64,000 nucleotides of DNA. Source: Lentisphaeria bacterium (GTDB taxonomy: Bacteria > Verrucomicrobiota > Lentisphaeria > Victivallales > Victivallaceae). This document shows, in pieces, positions 44,529-54,217 of the stretch (position 1 is its first letter; the number at the start of each line of letters is the position of its first letter). The translations under genes and the position numbers were made by a program. The notes beneath the pieces were generated by a model. That model saw only the letters and a program-made list of their open reading frames with translations. It did not search any database and was not told the origin of the DNA. The DNA lies in the NCBI GenBank assembly GCA_017508385.1, contig JAFVZB010000072.1:1-64000 (forward strand), written 5' to 3'.

Positions 44529-45889
44529 CTCCGGCAGCACAGGCTGAACGCCTGCCGTCAAGTTTCCGTGACCCGTCGGGATTTGTGTATCGCAAGGACG
44601 GAAAAGTGTTCCGCTGCATCGGTAAAAATGCGGTGGCTGATTTTGATAAGTTCATCTCGAGCGGACTTGCCGGTGTACTGGTGGAAAGAGAGCTGCTTTT
44701 ACCTTTTGAAATCATTGCAAAAAACAATGACTCCATCACTCTTGAACCGGAACAGATACCGTTCATAACCTGGTGTTACGAATGGAGTTACAATCAGTTT
44801 CTCGATGCGGCGCAAGTTACGGCTGAAATCTGCCGCACAGCACTGGGATACGGTTTTATCCTCAAGGATGCCAGCGCATTCAATCTGGCGTATCACAAAG
44901 GAAAAATGTATTTCATAGATCACACAAGTTTTGTTCCGTGTGATTTGAAAACCCCATGGATGGCATATAAACAATTTTGTATGCAATTTTTTGCCCCGCT
45001 TATGCTTATGAAATATGTATCTCCTGAAACTCTTGCTCTTTTGAAGAGCGATGTGGATGGTATAAAACTTGATGTCGCATCAAAGATGCTGCCGTGGAAA
45101 AGTTACTTTTTTCTTCCTGCACTGACCCATATCCATCTGCACTCTCTTGCTGATAAAAAGTATTCAGGAATGAGCTCGGGAAACCGTTCGGTGCGGATGA
45201 AAGCCGACGGACTGCATGACCTTTTTGAAACGATTCTGCACGATTTGCAAAGTTTGAGAACCAATACCAATAAGACGCTCTGGCAGGATTATTACCTCTG
45301 TGACCACTATTCAAAAGCAAGTTTTGAGCACAAAAAAGCGTTGGCTGAAGAGTTCTGTTCCCAAAGAAAGCCGGGTGTGCTTCTCGATGCCGGAGCAAAT
45401 TGCGGACTCTTTTCTCAGATAGCCTCACGCCACTCATCCATGGTCATCGCTGCTGATTTTGATGCCAATGCTGTCGATGCACTCTACCTCAAATGCCGGA
45501 ATACAGACAGTAATATCGTTCCGGTGAAACTTGATATATTCAATCCTACTCCCGGAGCGGGAGCGTTCAACGAGGAGCGCAGCAGTTTTTTTGACCGCTG
45601 TCAACCTGACTGCATCATGGGACTTGCTCTGATGCACCATTTGCGGGTGACCGGAAACTGGAATCTTGAAAAAATCGTAAAATTTTTTGCCATAGCGAAA
45701 AAATCTGCATTGGTTGAGTTTGTGCCGCACGACGACCCGATGATGCAGCAGCTGGTTCGGGGCAGGGGGAGTATTTACGCCGATTGGAAGCTCGAAAATG
45801 TCGTGACGGCATTCAAAAAGAGTTTTCCAAGAGTACGTATCCGTGAAATAAACAACAGTTCCCGTGTACTTATCGAACTTGACAAATGA
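44525..45889 (+). CDS. Kinase-like/SAM methyltransferase fusion (NoeA-like)
   Basis: A 454-residue cytoplasmic protein. The N-terminal half carries ILKDASAFNL (Lys114, Asp115, Asn120) followed ten residues later by FIDHTSF (Asp132), a spacing like the catalytic loop and DFG-type metal site of kinase-like phosphotransferases. The C-terminal half is a class I methyltransferase with the SAM motif LLDAGANCGLFS (287-298), and DFDANAVD as the acidic loop. Overall it resembles nodulation-type NoeA methyltransferases. It is translated by coupling to the microprotein and precedes a membrane sulfatase. The substrate is unknown. Confidence 0.75.
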   Translation: MTPAAQAERLPSSFRDPSGFVYRKDGKVFRCIGKNAVADFDKFISSGLAGVLVERELLLPFEIIAKNNDSITLEPEQIPFITWCYEWSYNQFLDAAQVTAEICRTALGYGFILKDASAFNLAYHKGKMYFIDHTSFVPCDLKTPWMAYKQFCMQFFAPLMLMKYVSPETLALLKSDVDGIKLDVASKMLPWKSYFFLPALTHIHLHSLADKKYSGMSSGNRSVRMKADGLHDLFETILHDLQSLRTNTNKTLWQDYYLCDHYSKASFEHKKALAEEFCSQRKPGVLLDAGANCGLFSQIASRHSSMVIAADFDANAVDALYLKCRNTDSNIVPVKLDIFNPTPGAGAFNEERSSFFDRCQPDCIMGLALMHHLRVTGNWNLEKIVKFFAIAKKSALVEFVPHDDPMMQQLVRGRGSIYADWKLENVVTAFKKSFPRVRIREINNSSRVLIELDK

Positions 45890-45896
45890 GGTTTTT

Positions 45897-48207
45897 ATGA
45901 AATTGGCATTTCTTCCGGAGAAAGCGGATATTTTTCTGCTTTCCCTGACTGTCGGAGCGGTTTTTGCTGCTCCTGTGATGAATATTTATCTGACAAATAA
46001 AAGTGCGTTTATCTTGAGCACTCCTGCGGCGGCGGCAATCTGTTTCGCCATCATGGCAGTGATATCTGCCGCTGTTGCCGGACTCCTTCTGGTTTTGCGC
46101 CCATACAAATCAGGCGTGGCGGCTTTGGTATTGGCTTTTTCAGTGAGCATGCTTCTGCAATTTCATTTTGCCGAAAACTATTTCCGGGATTACACCGACC
46201 CTGCAATCGGTGTATCTGACAGAATAATAATGTTTTCCGCCCACTTTTTTCTTCTTGCCGTTCCCTTTTTTGCGGCTTGGAAACTGCGGAAAATCGTGTC
46301 TGCCAACATCTGCCGTATATCATCGGTGCTGCTGTTTGCCCAGCTCGCTTACGCAGTGCTTCCGCTCTTTGACCGGAGTGCCCGGCAGGAGCAGTACGAC
46401 TATCAGGAGTACTGTTTCAGTGAGCAGGATAAATTTACCTTCGGCAGTAAAAAGAATGTCATCCTGCTGGTAGTTGACTCCATGGGTGTGGATATCGCCC
46501 GTGAGCTTCTGGAAAAATATCCTGAAGTCGCATCGGCACTTGCAGATTTCACCATGTACGACAATTACACCAGCGATCTTCCCCGCACGATGTACGCCGT
46601 TCCTGCGATGCTGAGCGGAATACCTTACGACTCAGATGAAAACGATGATGACGGCCATTCAAAATATCTGGAGCGGGTCTGCCGTGATAAAAACTCCCTC
46701 TTTTCGGGATTGAAGCGGCACGGTTTCAGAGTTGAGGGATATCCGTTTATTCTGCAAACGATAAGTTATGCTCCTGACGTGATAGACAACTCAACTGAGG
46801 TCACTCGTGAGGTGCACAAGGCGTCGTTCAGAAAACTGCTTGAGATCACATTCAGCAGGATGGTCATGGTTCCGTTGAGGAAGCTGTTTCGGACGAAAGA
46901 GACTCTTCCGTTCGTCGTGCCGTCGGAAAAACAGCACAGGTGAGCCGTACGACAGGATATTTTACCGTTCACTGGTGAAAGAGTTTAAGGTCGGAGAGCA
47001 AGAAAATGTATTCAAATATCTCCATCTGCACGGAGCCCACGACCCGATTTCCACCGATGAAAACTTGGAAATATCAGCAAAAACTCCGTTGCGTGTCGAT
47101 CAATTAAGAGGAAGTTTCAAAGCGGTTTTGAAACTCATCGAGCTGCTCAAAAGCCACGATTTGTGGGAAAATACTTCTGTCATCATTACCGGAGACCACT
47201 CCGAATTATACACTCCGGGAACCGTCTGTTTTGTCAAAAATGGCAAAAGTACCGGTCGTCCGTTGATGGTCAATCATGCTCCGGGAAAAGTGAATTACCT
47301 CACAGGAACCATACTCAAAGAGTTTGAAAAAGATATTCAGCTGCCGTCACTTGATACCGGGGCGGCAACGCCGGAGTATCAGCCGCAAAAAGGTCATGCA
47401 TCGGTGGGAAAGGCAACAGCTTGGAAAAAGGTGTCATCATCAGCACCTCCGGCAAACAAAACTCTCAACACCAACTGTTACCTTGACGGAAACAAACTCT
47501 TTTTCGAGACTTATCCGGATGCTGTGGATGCACATTGCGGTTACCGCATTGTGGTAAGAAGTGAGGAAAACAATCAGGTGTGGTCAAGTGAATATATCTT
47601 TTCTGCCGATCAGGTGCGTTATGTAAAAAGTTGTGATTTTCCCTTTCCTGACGGTAATTACCGGGTTGAGATCCACAGCCTCGGCAGGAATGAACTTCAC
47701 CTTGAACCGCATTTGCAATCAGAATCACGCCGTTTGTGGGAAAACTTTCTTCATATAAAAGATGGCAGGGCGCAGGTGATAAAGGAGCATGAAATTGCGG
47801 CAAAACGTCACCTCTCTGTCGGAAATACGATAGATTTCGGTATAAAAAGCACCTTTCCGATGCTCAGGATTTCGGAAAAAGCCTCGTTCCGGGATGAGCA
47901 TCTGCTGCTTGCCGATGGAGCTGTTCTGGAAATATCTCTCGCCGCAAATCCACGCTCAGGAGCCCTGCGATTTACCGTCACGGGTCAATACCGCAGAGGA
48001 GGCGTGCTGACAATAAGTTACGGTAATGATATCAACACTCAGATAAAGCTGAGAGCAGGAATGGTGGAAAATGTTGATATTCCGCTGTCTGCCAATGCCG
48101 CTGCTGAAAAAATCACGCTCAAATTCAATTACGTTTCAGAAGATATTCCCAATGCCGCCCCACTGCGCAATGCCGGAGTGAACCTGCTGCGCATAGAGCG
48201 GCTGTGA
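45897..48207 (+). pseudogene. Membrane-bound sulfatase/phosphotransferase, frameshifted
   Basis: Two adjacent frames together make one LTA-synthase/sulfatase-like protein. The 5' frame (45897-46943, 348 residues) has about five membrane helices, then NVILLVVDSMG and LPRTMYAVPAMLSG of the alkaline phosphatase fold. The 3' frame (open from about 46930 to 48207) has HLHGAHDP and ITGDHSEL, the metal-binding end of the same fold, then a beta-rich C-terminal domain. The frame changes at the five-A run 46927-46931. Removing one A would restore a 769-residue protein (...VPSENSTGEPYDR...). It may be a true lesion, a phase-variable tract or an assembly error. Confidence 0.78.
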
Positions 48208-49854
48208 TCAGTTCCGTTTACGGTAATAGATGCGGTAGAGAAAGACATCTTTGCCGAAGAGGTCGGGGCAGTATCTCTCTTTGAAAATATTGTTGCGTAC
48301 ATGACGGGGAACTGTGAATTCTTTATCCTCGGATGAGATATAAAAATCGAATTCCTGATTTGGCGGAGCAAGACGTACATAACTTTTTTCCTCCTGAGAG
48401 AGCATTGAAAGAGCGTTGAAGCTCACCAGACTCATCCTGATGGCGGAATTGATTTGCTTTTGCTTTGAGTAACTTGCGATCTGCCGGTAAGCATCTGCCT
48501 GCGAGAGCCGCCAGTAGTCGGTTTCAAAATGGGAATTGGGGTCTCCTGCAAGAATATTAAAATAACAAAATTGCCACGGATGAGCGTTGATGTTCCAAAC
48601 AACGATGTAAACGGCGAAGAGAGCTGCGCTTGCGGCGCAGAGCGTGCGTAAAAACTTTTTGCGTGAGCACTCCTGATAAATCCGGCAGAACCCCTCTGCG
48701 GTCAGGAAAAAGAGCGGATACGCAAGAAAGTAAAACTGCCTCCAACCGTTGTAAAACACTTTTGAAACGAGAGAGAGAAAGAGCACACCTCCGAAAAAGA
48801 GCAGCAGCATGAAAAGACGGTACTGGAAATGCCGTGCCTCAGCAGAGGAGCTGCGGAGGAGCAGAATAAATCTTTTAAGCGTACTTGAGCGTTTTGCGAT
48901 ATCCCAGAAGCCGAAAAAACTGCCGCATATTCCGCATAACAGCAGAAAAACCGGAGTCGTTACCGCTATCCAGACAATGAGATAGTACTTCGGCAAAGCG
49001 ATGCTTTCATGGATTTTGCCCATGAAAAAGACATGACCTCTCCACGGATGATCAGACATCACTTTGACCGCATCAATGAAAAATTTTGCCGAATTTTCAT
49101 AGGATGCCGGATAAAACATCGTCAGCAGCAGTATAAAAAGAAGTGTGAAATATGCCGCTCTTGCGAGCCTGCGGGGGAAAGCCGGTTTGAACGTGAGCAG
49201 AATTTTGACGACTCCGGCAAGAAAAAATATGATTCCGAAAAATCTCAAACCTGAAATAAAAGCCGCCGCCAGAGCCAGCAGAGAGATGCTTTTTAGGTCA
49301 TTTTTCTTTGCCATCCACATGAGAGCTCCGCCGCCGAACATGAATCCGGCAAGCAGAACGATATCTTTCACGTTGTAGAAAGACTCGGCGAAAAATCTCG
49401 GCATGAGCATGAACGATAACACTGTAAAGAGCGGAAAATACGGATTGCCGTTCCTTTTATTGTACTCTTTTGCGCTGAAATAGAGAACCGCCAATCCGAG
49501 GGTGACGAAGAGAAAAGTCACTCCGTGCCGCAGGTGCCAGATGCTGCGTTCAGCGTATCGTATGGGATTTACATTGCCGTGAGTGCAGATTTTTTCGGCG
49601 GTGAGAAGAATATGCTGAAACGCCATTCCGTAATATTGGTCAATTCCCCAGAGAGAGCGTATCTCATCCGGAATTTTCTCACCGGCGACAAATGATTTGA
49701 AAAATACATCTGAACATATTCCGGAGTTTCTCTCGACCGGTTCATCCCACGAGAGTCCGTAATCCCTGAAAACGGCAATTCCGGCAATGCACCACAGCGC
49801 AAACACGAGCAGCGCACTCCTTGCCGGAGTTATATACTTGAAACAGTTTTTCAT
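48208..49854 (-). CDS. GT-C type membrane glycosyltransferase-like protein (2)
   Basis: A 548-residue protein with about ten to twelve hydrophobic helices. The first-loop acidic motif is GLSWDEPVE, as in GT39/PMT-like enzymes, and a soluble C-terminal region follows. It probably transfers a lipid-linked sugar in the envelope. Its stop codon abuts that of the convergent sulfatase gene (TGATCA). It follows the PPC-protein gene by 3 nt and is last in the rdgB-led operon. Confidence 0.75.
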   Translation of the reverse strand: MKNCFKYITPARSALLVFALWCIAGIAVFRDYGLSWDEPVERNSGICSDVFFKSFVAGEKIPDEIRSLWGIDQYYGMAFQHILLTAEKICTHGNVNPIRYAERSIWHLRHGVTFLFVTLGLAVLYFSAKEYNKRNGNPYFPLFTVLSFMLMPRFFAESFYNVKDIVLLAGFMFGGGALMWMAKKNDLKSISLLALAAAFISGLRFFGIIFFLAGVVKILLTFKPAFPRRLARAAYFTLLFILLLTMFYPASYENSAKFFIDAVKVMSDHPWRGHVFFMGKIHESIALPKYYLIVWIAVTTPVFLLLCGICGSFFGFWDIAKRSSTLKRFILLLRSSSAEARHFQYRLFMLLLFFGGVLFLSLVSKVFYNGWRQFYFLAYPLFFLTAEGFCRIYQECSRKKFLRTLCAASAALFAVYIVVWNINAHPWQFCYFNILAGDPNSHFETDYWRLSQADAYRQIASYSKQKQINSAIRMSLVSFNALSMLSQEEKSYVRLAPPNQEFDFYISSEDKEFTVPRHVRNNIFKERYCPDLFGKDVFLYRIYYRKRN

Positions 49855-49857
49855 AGT

Positions 49858-51918
49858 TTACCTGACCGATATCCTGCGTACAGGCAGCGTTATGGCATTC
49901 TTCGCTTTTTTGATGATTCCGCGGCGGTCGGGTTTTCTGTCGTAGCTCACACGCACCAGGAAGAGTTGATTTCTTTCAAACTGAGCGCAATCCTTTGAGA
50001 CATTGTATTTGAAAGAGAGTGTTCCGTCAATGAAAGTCATATCTGAAACGGTGACTCCGGTCGGCGGGTCGATCGGTTCGACGCTGTCGATGGTCGGATT
50101 CTCTGTCTGAGGCAAATTACCAACTTTGATTTTGAATGTGGCGGAACCTCCTTTTTTGATGGAAACTTTTTTCAAATCGCTCCACGCAAAGAGATGGGCG
50201 TTCCATGACCATGACGGAGCAACATAGAGTTTTTTCGAGGGTACGACATGGTAGTAGGCGAACGCCTGCATCAGCTCGTCACCGGCGCAGAAGTTGATGA
50301 TTTCCCTGCCGTTTCGGGCAAATACTTCGATGTTGACCAGTTTGTTGATCGCTTTTTTCGGAGCCTGCAAGGTGAATGTAGCCCGCTCTGACTTTGCCGG
50401 AATGGTGTTTTCTCCGATAAGTTTGCAGCCGTGCGAGTTGCGCAGCTCAAGTTTGATTTCTTTGTCAAAACCGTCGAGCCGCTCAACGATGGCGGTAAAT
50501 TGTTTGCATCCGTTGCGCGGAACTGAAAGCAGGCTCGGAGTGATGTAACCGATGAATCCCGGACGGGGGAAATCTATTCTCAAATGATAATAGTGTTCTG
50601 CACTTCCGGCCCCGGTGGTATCGGCTATTTCAACTCTGTAACCGCCTTTTTTCGGAGCCTTGAATAAGAGATAGCTGTCGGCGTTGTGCAGAGTAAGTCC
50701 GACTCTCGGTCTCTTTATGTCGTCGTTGGAGGCGATGAGTTTGTTATCCTGGTCATAGATATTGATTATGCCATCCAGCGGAGAGCCCATTCTGCGGGCG
50801 AAGAGTTCGAGCACGACCGGTTTTTCAGGTGAGGCGTTCAATATGAAACTGAATTTTTCCTGCGGTTTGGAAATCACTCCCTGCAAGCGGGCAGGGGGAG
50901 TCACTGAGCCGTTTCTTCCGTCGAAGAGAACAAGATCGCTTATCCTTGCCGGAGCAGGAGGCATAACGAACTTCGGAGCTCCTCTTACTGCGCTGATACG
51001 GTAAACAAAGTCGGCTCTGCCGCGGTAAATTGCATCTCTGATGGCGAGCGTGTAAACTCCGTCTGCGGGAGCTTTGAATACCATCAGCGGGTCGGGATTG
51101 AAGTGGTGGTCATCGGCGAACGCCACGCTCCTGCCGTCTGAGTTGAAAACCTCGAGCACGGCTTGAAAGTGACCGGGCACTCCGTCGCCGATGAAGGGCA
51201 CGAGCTCTCTTGCGGTGGTGGTGAAAGTTATGACTTCGCCCTTTTTGGCTTTGAAGAGAAACTTGTCGCACTCTCCCGGATAGATTTGACCGTTTGCAGT
51301 TCCCGGAACCGGAATATACGGCGTCGGAACGACCTCTTTGCTGCCCGGTCGCCGGTAGAGCGGCTCTTTTATTTCCGGAGCGTCACTTACGAAAAACGGA
51401 ACCGGATTTGTGACGTCAGAGTATGATTTGAGCCGCAGTTCCCGTTTTCCCGTCGGCGCATTTTTGTCTATCTTCAACTTCAAAATCACCCGCTGATTTA
51501 TCGAGGGCGACATCTGGAGCGGATTGCGGGGAGTGAAGAACCATCTCTGGAAAATGGCGGTCTCAAGTTCGTTGAGCTTGTCGAGATTGTCGTACCACGG
51601 AGTGACTCGCCAGAACTGGGTGTTTTCCGGCATGACAGGACGCGGTTTATTGTGTTCGAGAGCCTCTATCCACCTGTGCATGTATCTTCTCTGGTCACCC
51701 GCCGGAACCGGAAATCCCGGAACGTAGGTGATTTTTTCGATCTCTATTCCCGGACCTGCATCTATTTGCCGTTTGCCGCCGATACCCTGACCTCCGAGAA
51801 CGATGTCAACGGTTTGACCTCTCTGTGCTCCGGCGGGATAGCAGAATCCGATATGACCTGCGGCAAAAACATTCGCCGCTGTGAGTGCAAATGCAGCTGT
51901 GATAAATAACTTTTTCAT
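49858..51918 (-). CDS. Secreted PPC-type beta-domain protein
   Basis: A 686-residue exported protein with a signal peptide (cleavage near residue 20, VFAAGH). It has several beta-sandwich domains with pre-peptidase C-terminal (PPC)-like patterns such as FLFKAKKGEVITFTTTA, VFKAPADGVYTLAIRDA and LLFKAPKKGGYRVEIADTTG. Proteins of this kind are paired with DUF1549/DUF1553 proteins in Planctomycetes and relatives, as here (18-nt gap). The role is probably in the periplasm or at the surface; no enzyme domain was recognised. Confidence 0.8.
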   Translation of the reverse strand: MKKLFITAAFALTAANVFAAGHIGFCYPAGAQRGQTVDIVLGGQGIGGKRQIDAGPGIEIEKITYVPGFPVPAGDQRRYMHRWIEALEHNKPRPVMPENTQFWRVTPWYDNLDKLNELETAIFQRWFFTPRNPLQMSPSINQRVILKLKIDKNAPTGKRELRLKSYSDVTNPVPFFVSDAPEIKEPLYRRPGSKEVVPTPYIPVPGTANGQIYPGECDKFLFKAKKGEVITFTTTARELVPFIGDGVPGHFQAVLEVFNSDGRSVAFADDHHFNPDPLMVFKAPADGVYTLAIRDAIYRGRADFVYRISAVRGAPKFVMPPAPARISDLVLFDGRNGSVTPPARLQGVISKPQEKFSFILNASPEKPVVLELFARRMGSPLDGIINIYDQDNKLIASNDDIKRPRVGLTLHNADSYLLFKAPKKGGYRVEIADTTGAGSAEHYYHLRIDFPRPGFIGYITPSLLSVPRNGCKQFTAIVERLDGFDKEIKLELRNSHGCKLIGENTIPAKSERATFTLQAPKKAINKLVNIEVFARNGREIINFCAGDELMQAFAYYHVVPSKKLYVAPSWSWNAHLFAWSDLKKVSIKKGGSATFKIKVGNLPQTENPTIDSVEPIDPPTGVTVSDMTFIDGTLSFKYNVSKDCAQFERNQLFLVRVSYDRKPDRRGIIKKAKNAITLPVRRISVR

Positions 51919-51936
51919 GGATATCGCCTCGCTGTA

Positions 51937-53505
51937 TCAATGCTGATAGATAAACTCCTTCGAGTTGACCAGTGCCCAGACCAGATCACCCCAGAGAAGC
52001 CATTTTTTCTTCAAATCATTTTGGTACTTTCTTATGGTTTTGAATTCACTGTCAGTAACGTGACGTGAAAGTATCGTGAGATAGACCGTATCAACCTTAT
52101 CCCTCAGCTTCAAACGGCTCTTTTTGCCGAAAGTGCGGTTGTGGAAACGGCCGGCATTGTTGTAAATCCAGCCTGAGTTCATCAGAAAGAGCCGCTGTGA
52201 GTCGTCGATGATGCGCTTTCTTTCGGATATCCTGCCTGAGTCACGCGGAGGACGTCCGAAACTGTCGAGCAGACGGCTGGAAATACTGCCGTCGGATATC
52301 TGTACCGCTCTTGTTGCCTGCGGCAGAAATGTGAACGGCTCAGGGATCACACTGGTATATTTCTCATAAACTCCCAGCACCCGGGAAATGATATCGACCA
52401 GCACTTCGGAATCCAGACGGCGCACCGGGTAAACTGCGAACCGTTTTTCGGCGGCTGCCTGCTGGTGATTTACCGTTTTCCAGTGGGCGTTGTACGCCTT
52501 GCTCAACATGATGAGGCGGATGAGTTTTTTGGTGCTGCCGTTGTTTTTTGTAAAGTAGTCCGCCAGAAAGTCGAGCAGTTCCGGATTGGATGGCTGTTGA
52601 CCTGACGGCGTGCTGAGTTTGAGTTTGTTCCAGAAATTTTCCGGCAGCGGCATATCGTCTGCGGGGTCAACGATACCTTTCCCGAAGAGCCAGCTCCAGA
52701 CCCGGTTGACGTAAGCTCTGGCAAAATAGCGGTTTCCCGGAGAAGTCATCCAGTCGGCGAGAACTTTTCTCGGGTCGGTGTCGGGAGTTTTGATGGTGAA
52801 ATCGATTCCGTCAGGAGTTCCGGCTTCGATGGTGCGCGGAGTGTTGTCGTTGTAAACGATCTCCTCTTTCCACTCATCAGTGCTCTTGTATTTTATGCAC
52901 TTGAAGAATCCCTCGAAAGCCTGCTTGCGGTCGCCGGAAAAGTTTTCAAACCTCATTCCGAGCAGAGAGAGAGCCGTGCTCTGGGCGAGTCCTGACGGAG
53001 TGCGGTTGGCTGAGGCTCTGAAAAAGTTTGCCGGAGCGACTCTGAAATTGCTGCCGTTCGAGGTGAGCAACTCACGGGTCACGGTGTAGAAAGACCTGTC
53101 ATGCCTTGCGTTTTCCAGAAAATAGTGATGGTAGGCATGGACGGCGTTGGGCCAGAGATTTATGGGGAACTCCGACTTTATCCTGAACATATCGCTGTAC
53201 CGCATCGCCATGAGTTCGGCATACTCTTTTGACTCGAGCATATCGTCGATGAGTTTTGCCCGCTTTTGCGGATTTTTATCGGCGAGAAAACGCTTCACTT
53301 CGTGTGGTTTGGGTAAAATTCCCCTGATATCAAGCATGGCGCGACGCAGGAAAACGTGGTCGGGTGCGACCGGAACTTCCTCAAGCTGATGTTTTTTCCA
53401 GTCTGCTTCAAGCAGCGCATTGAGCTTTTCAACATCTTTGTCTGCCTGGGCAAACAGCGAAATCGAAAGCAGTGTTAAAAATAAAGCGGTGAGCAGTTTT
53501 TTCAT
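51937..53505 (-). CDS. DUF1549/DUF1553 secreted protein
   Basis: A 522-residue exported protein (signal MKKLLTALFLTLLSISLFAQ). The N-terminal part is DUF1549-like (FLRRAMLDIRGILPKPHEV, YAELMAMRYSDMFRI). The C-terminal part is DUF1553-like (NRYFARAYVNRVWSWLFGKGIV, YPVRRLDSEVLVD, DSQRLFLMNSG). No CxxCH heme motif is present, unlike many planctomycetal versions with a fused cytochrome domain. The start at 53505 is set by GAGGTGG. Longer versions would overlap rdgB. The function of the family is unknown. Confidence 0.85.
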   Translation of the reverse strand: MKKLLTALFLTLLSISLFAQADKDVEKLNALLEADWKKHQLEEVPVAPDHVFLRRAMLDIRGILPKPHEVKRFLADKNPQKRAKLIDDMLESKEYAELMAMRYSDMFRIKSEFPINLWPNAVHAYHHYFLENARHDRSFYTVTRELLTSNGSNFRVAPANFFRASANRTPSGLAQSTALSLLGMRFENFSGDRKQAFEGFFKCIKYKSTDEWKEEIVYNDNTPRTIEAGTPDGIDFTIKTPDTDPRKVLADWMTSPGNRYFARAYVNRVWSWLFGKGIVDPADDMPLPENFWNKLKLSTPSGQQPSNPELLDFLADYFTKNNGSTKKLIRLIMLSKAYNAHWKTVNHQQAAAEKRFAVYPVRRLDSEVLVDIISRVLGVYEKYTSVIPEPFTFLPQATRAVQISDGSISSRLLDSFGRPPRDSGRISERKRIIDDSQRLFLMNSGWIYNNAGRFHNRTFGKKSRLKLRDKVDTVYLTILSRHVTDSEFKTIRKYQNDLKKKWLLWGDLVWALVNSKEFIYQH

Positions 53506-53527
53506 TTGACCACCTCGGGGGTTCAAC

Positions 53528-54121
53528 TTAAAAGTCAAGTGCAGAGAGGGTATCTTCAACGAATTCCAATGCTTTGGCAAAAGCGTTTGCACGGTGACTG
53601 ATTTTGTTTTTCTCTTCTCCGGTAAGTTCGGCAAAGGTTTTGTCGTATCCGTCGGGCAGGAAGACCGGGTCGTAACCGAAGCCGTCTTTGCCTCTCGGGG
53701 CAAGGGTGATAGTTCCTTTTACTTCACCCTCAAACACTTCGAGCACCTCTCCGTTGAAAGCGATGGCGATGGCGCAGACGAAACGGGCTCTGCGGTTTTC
53801 GACTCCGTCGAGCTCTTTGAGCAGTTTTTCAATGCGCTCGGGGTCGGTGGGAGCATAACGTGAAGAGTAAACTCCGGGACGTCCGTCGAGAGCCTCGACT
53901 TCGAGACCTGAGTCATCGGCGAAAGCTGCGGCATCGCAGTAACTGCTGGCGGCGGCGGCTTTCAGCGAGGCGTTTTCGGCAAAATTTTTACCGTTTTCCT
54001 CGACGTCAGGAGCTCCGGGAAAGTCGGCTAGACTGAGCAGTTCGACATCCTGATCGGCAAGCAGACGGCGGAATTCTTCAACTTTGTGGGCGTTTTTGGT
54101 TGCAACTACGATATGTGCCAT
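53528..54121 (-). CDS. rdgB: dITP/XTP pyrophosphatase
   Basis: A 197-residue Ham1/RdgB house-cleaning enzyme that hydrolyses non-canonical purine triphosphates to monophosphates. Signatures are VATKNAHKVEEF at the start, FADDSGLEVEALDGRPGVYSSRY in the middle (here split FADDSGLEV and GRPGVYSSRY), DGFGYDPVF and ISHRANA at the end. It is first in the minus-strand operon that continues into the DUF1549 and PPC genes. Confidence 0.96.
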   Translation of the reverse strand: MAHIVVATKNAHKVEEFRRLLADQDVELLSLADFPGAPDVEENGKNFAENASLKAAAASSYCDAAAFADDSGLEVEALDGRPGVYSSRYAPTDPERIEKLLKELDGVENRRARFVCAIAIAFNGEVLEVFEGEVKGTITLAPRGKDGFGYDPVFLPDGYDKTFAELTGEEKNKISHRANAFAKALEFVEDTLSALDF

Positions 54122-54145
54122 GATAAATATTTCCTTGCAGTTTTG

Positions 54146-54173
54146 TTGACATAATTTTATTCCAGTCTATATT
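54146..54173 (+). promoter_or_regulatory. tilS promoter
   Basis: TTGACA (54146-54151), 16-nt spacer, TATATT (54168-54173), about 45 nt before the tilS start. Confidence 0.75.
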
Positions 54174-54217
54174 ATATCATGTGAAAACTCAAAATGCAAG
54201 TGCAGGAAGCAAATGAA

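Noticed and set aside
46927-46943. Programmed ribosomal frameshift in the sulfatase gene
   Set aside because: Joining the frames needs a +1 shift (or -2) at GGAAAAAC, which is not a standard slippery heptamer for -1 shifting, and no rare-codon or stop-codon +1 site is present. A mutation or sequence error is simpler.
53506-53703. N-terminal extension of the DUF1549/1553 protein
   Set aside because: The extension runs inside rdgB, has no ribosome binding site, and would bury a clear signal peptide that begins at 53505.
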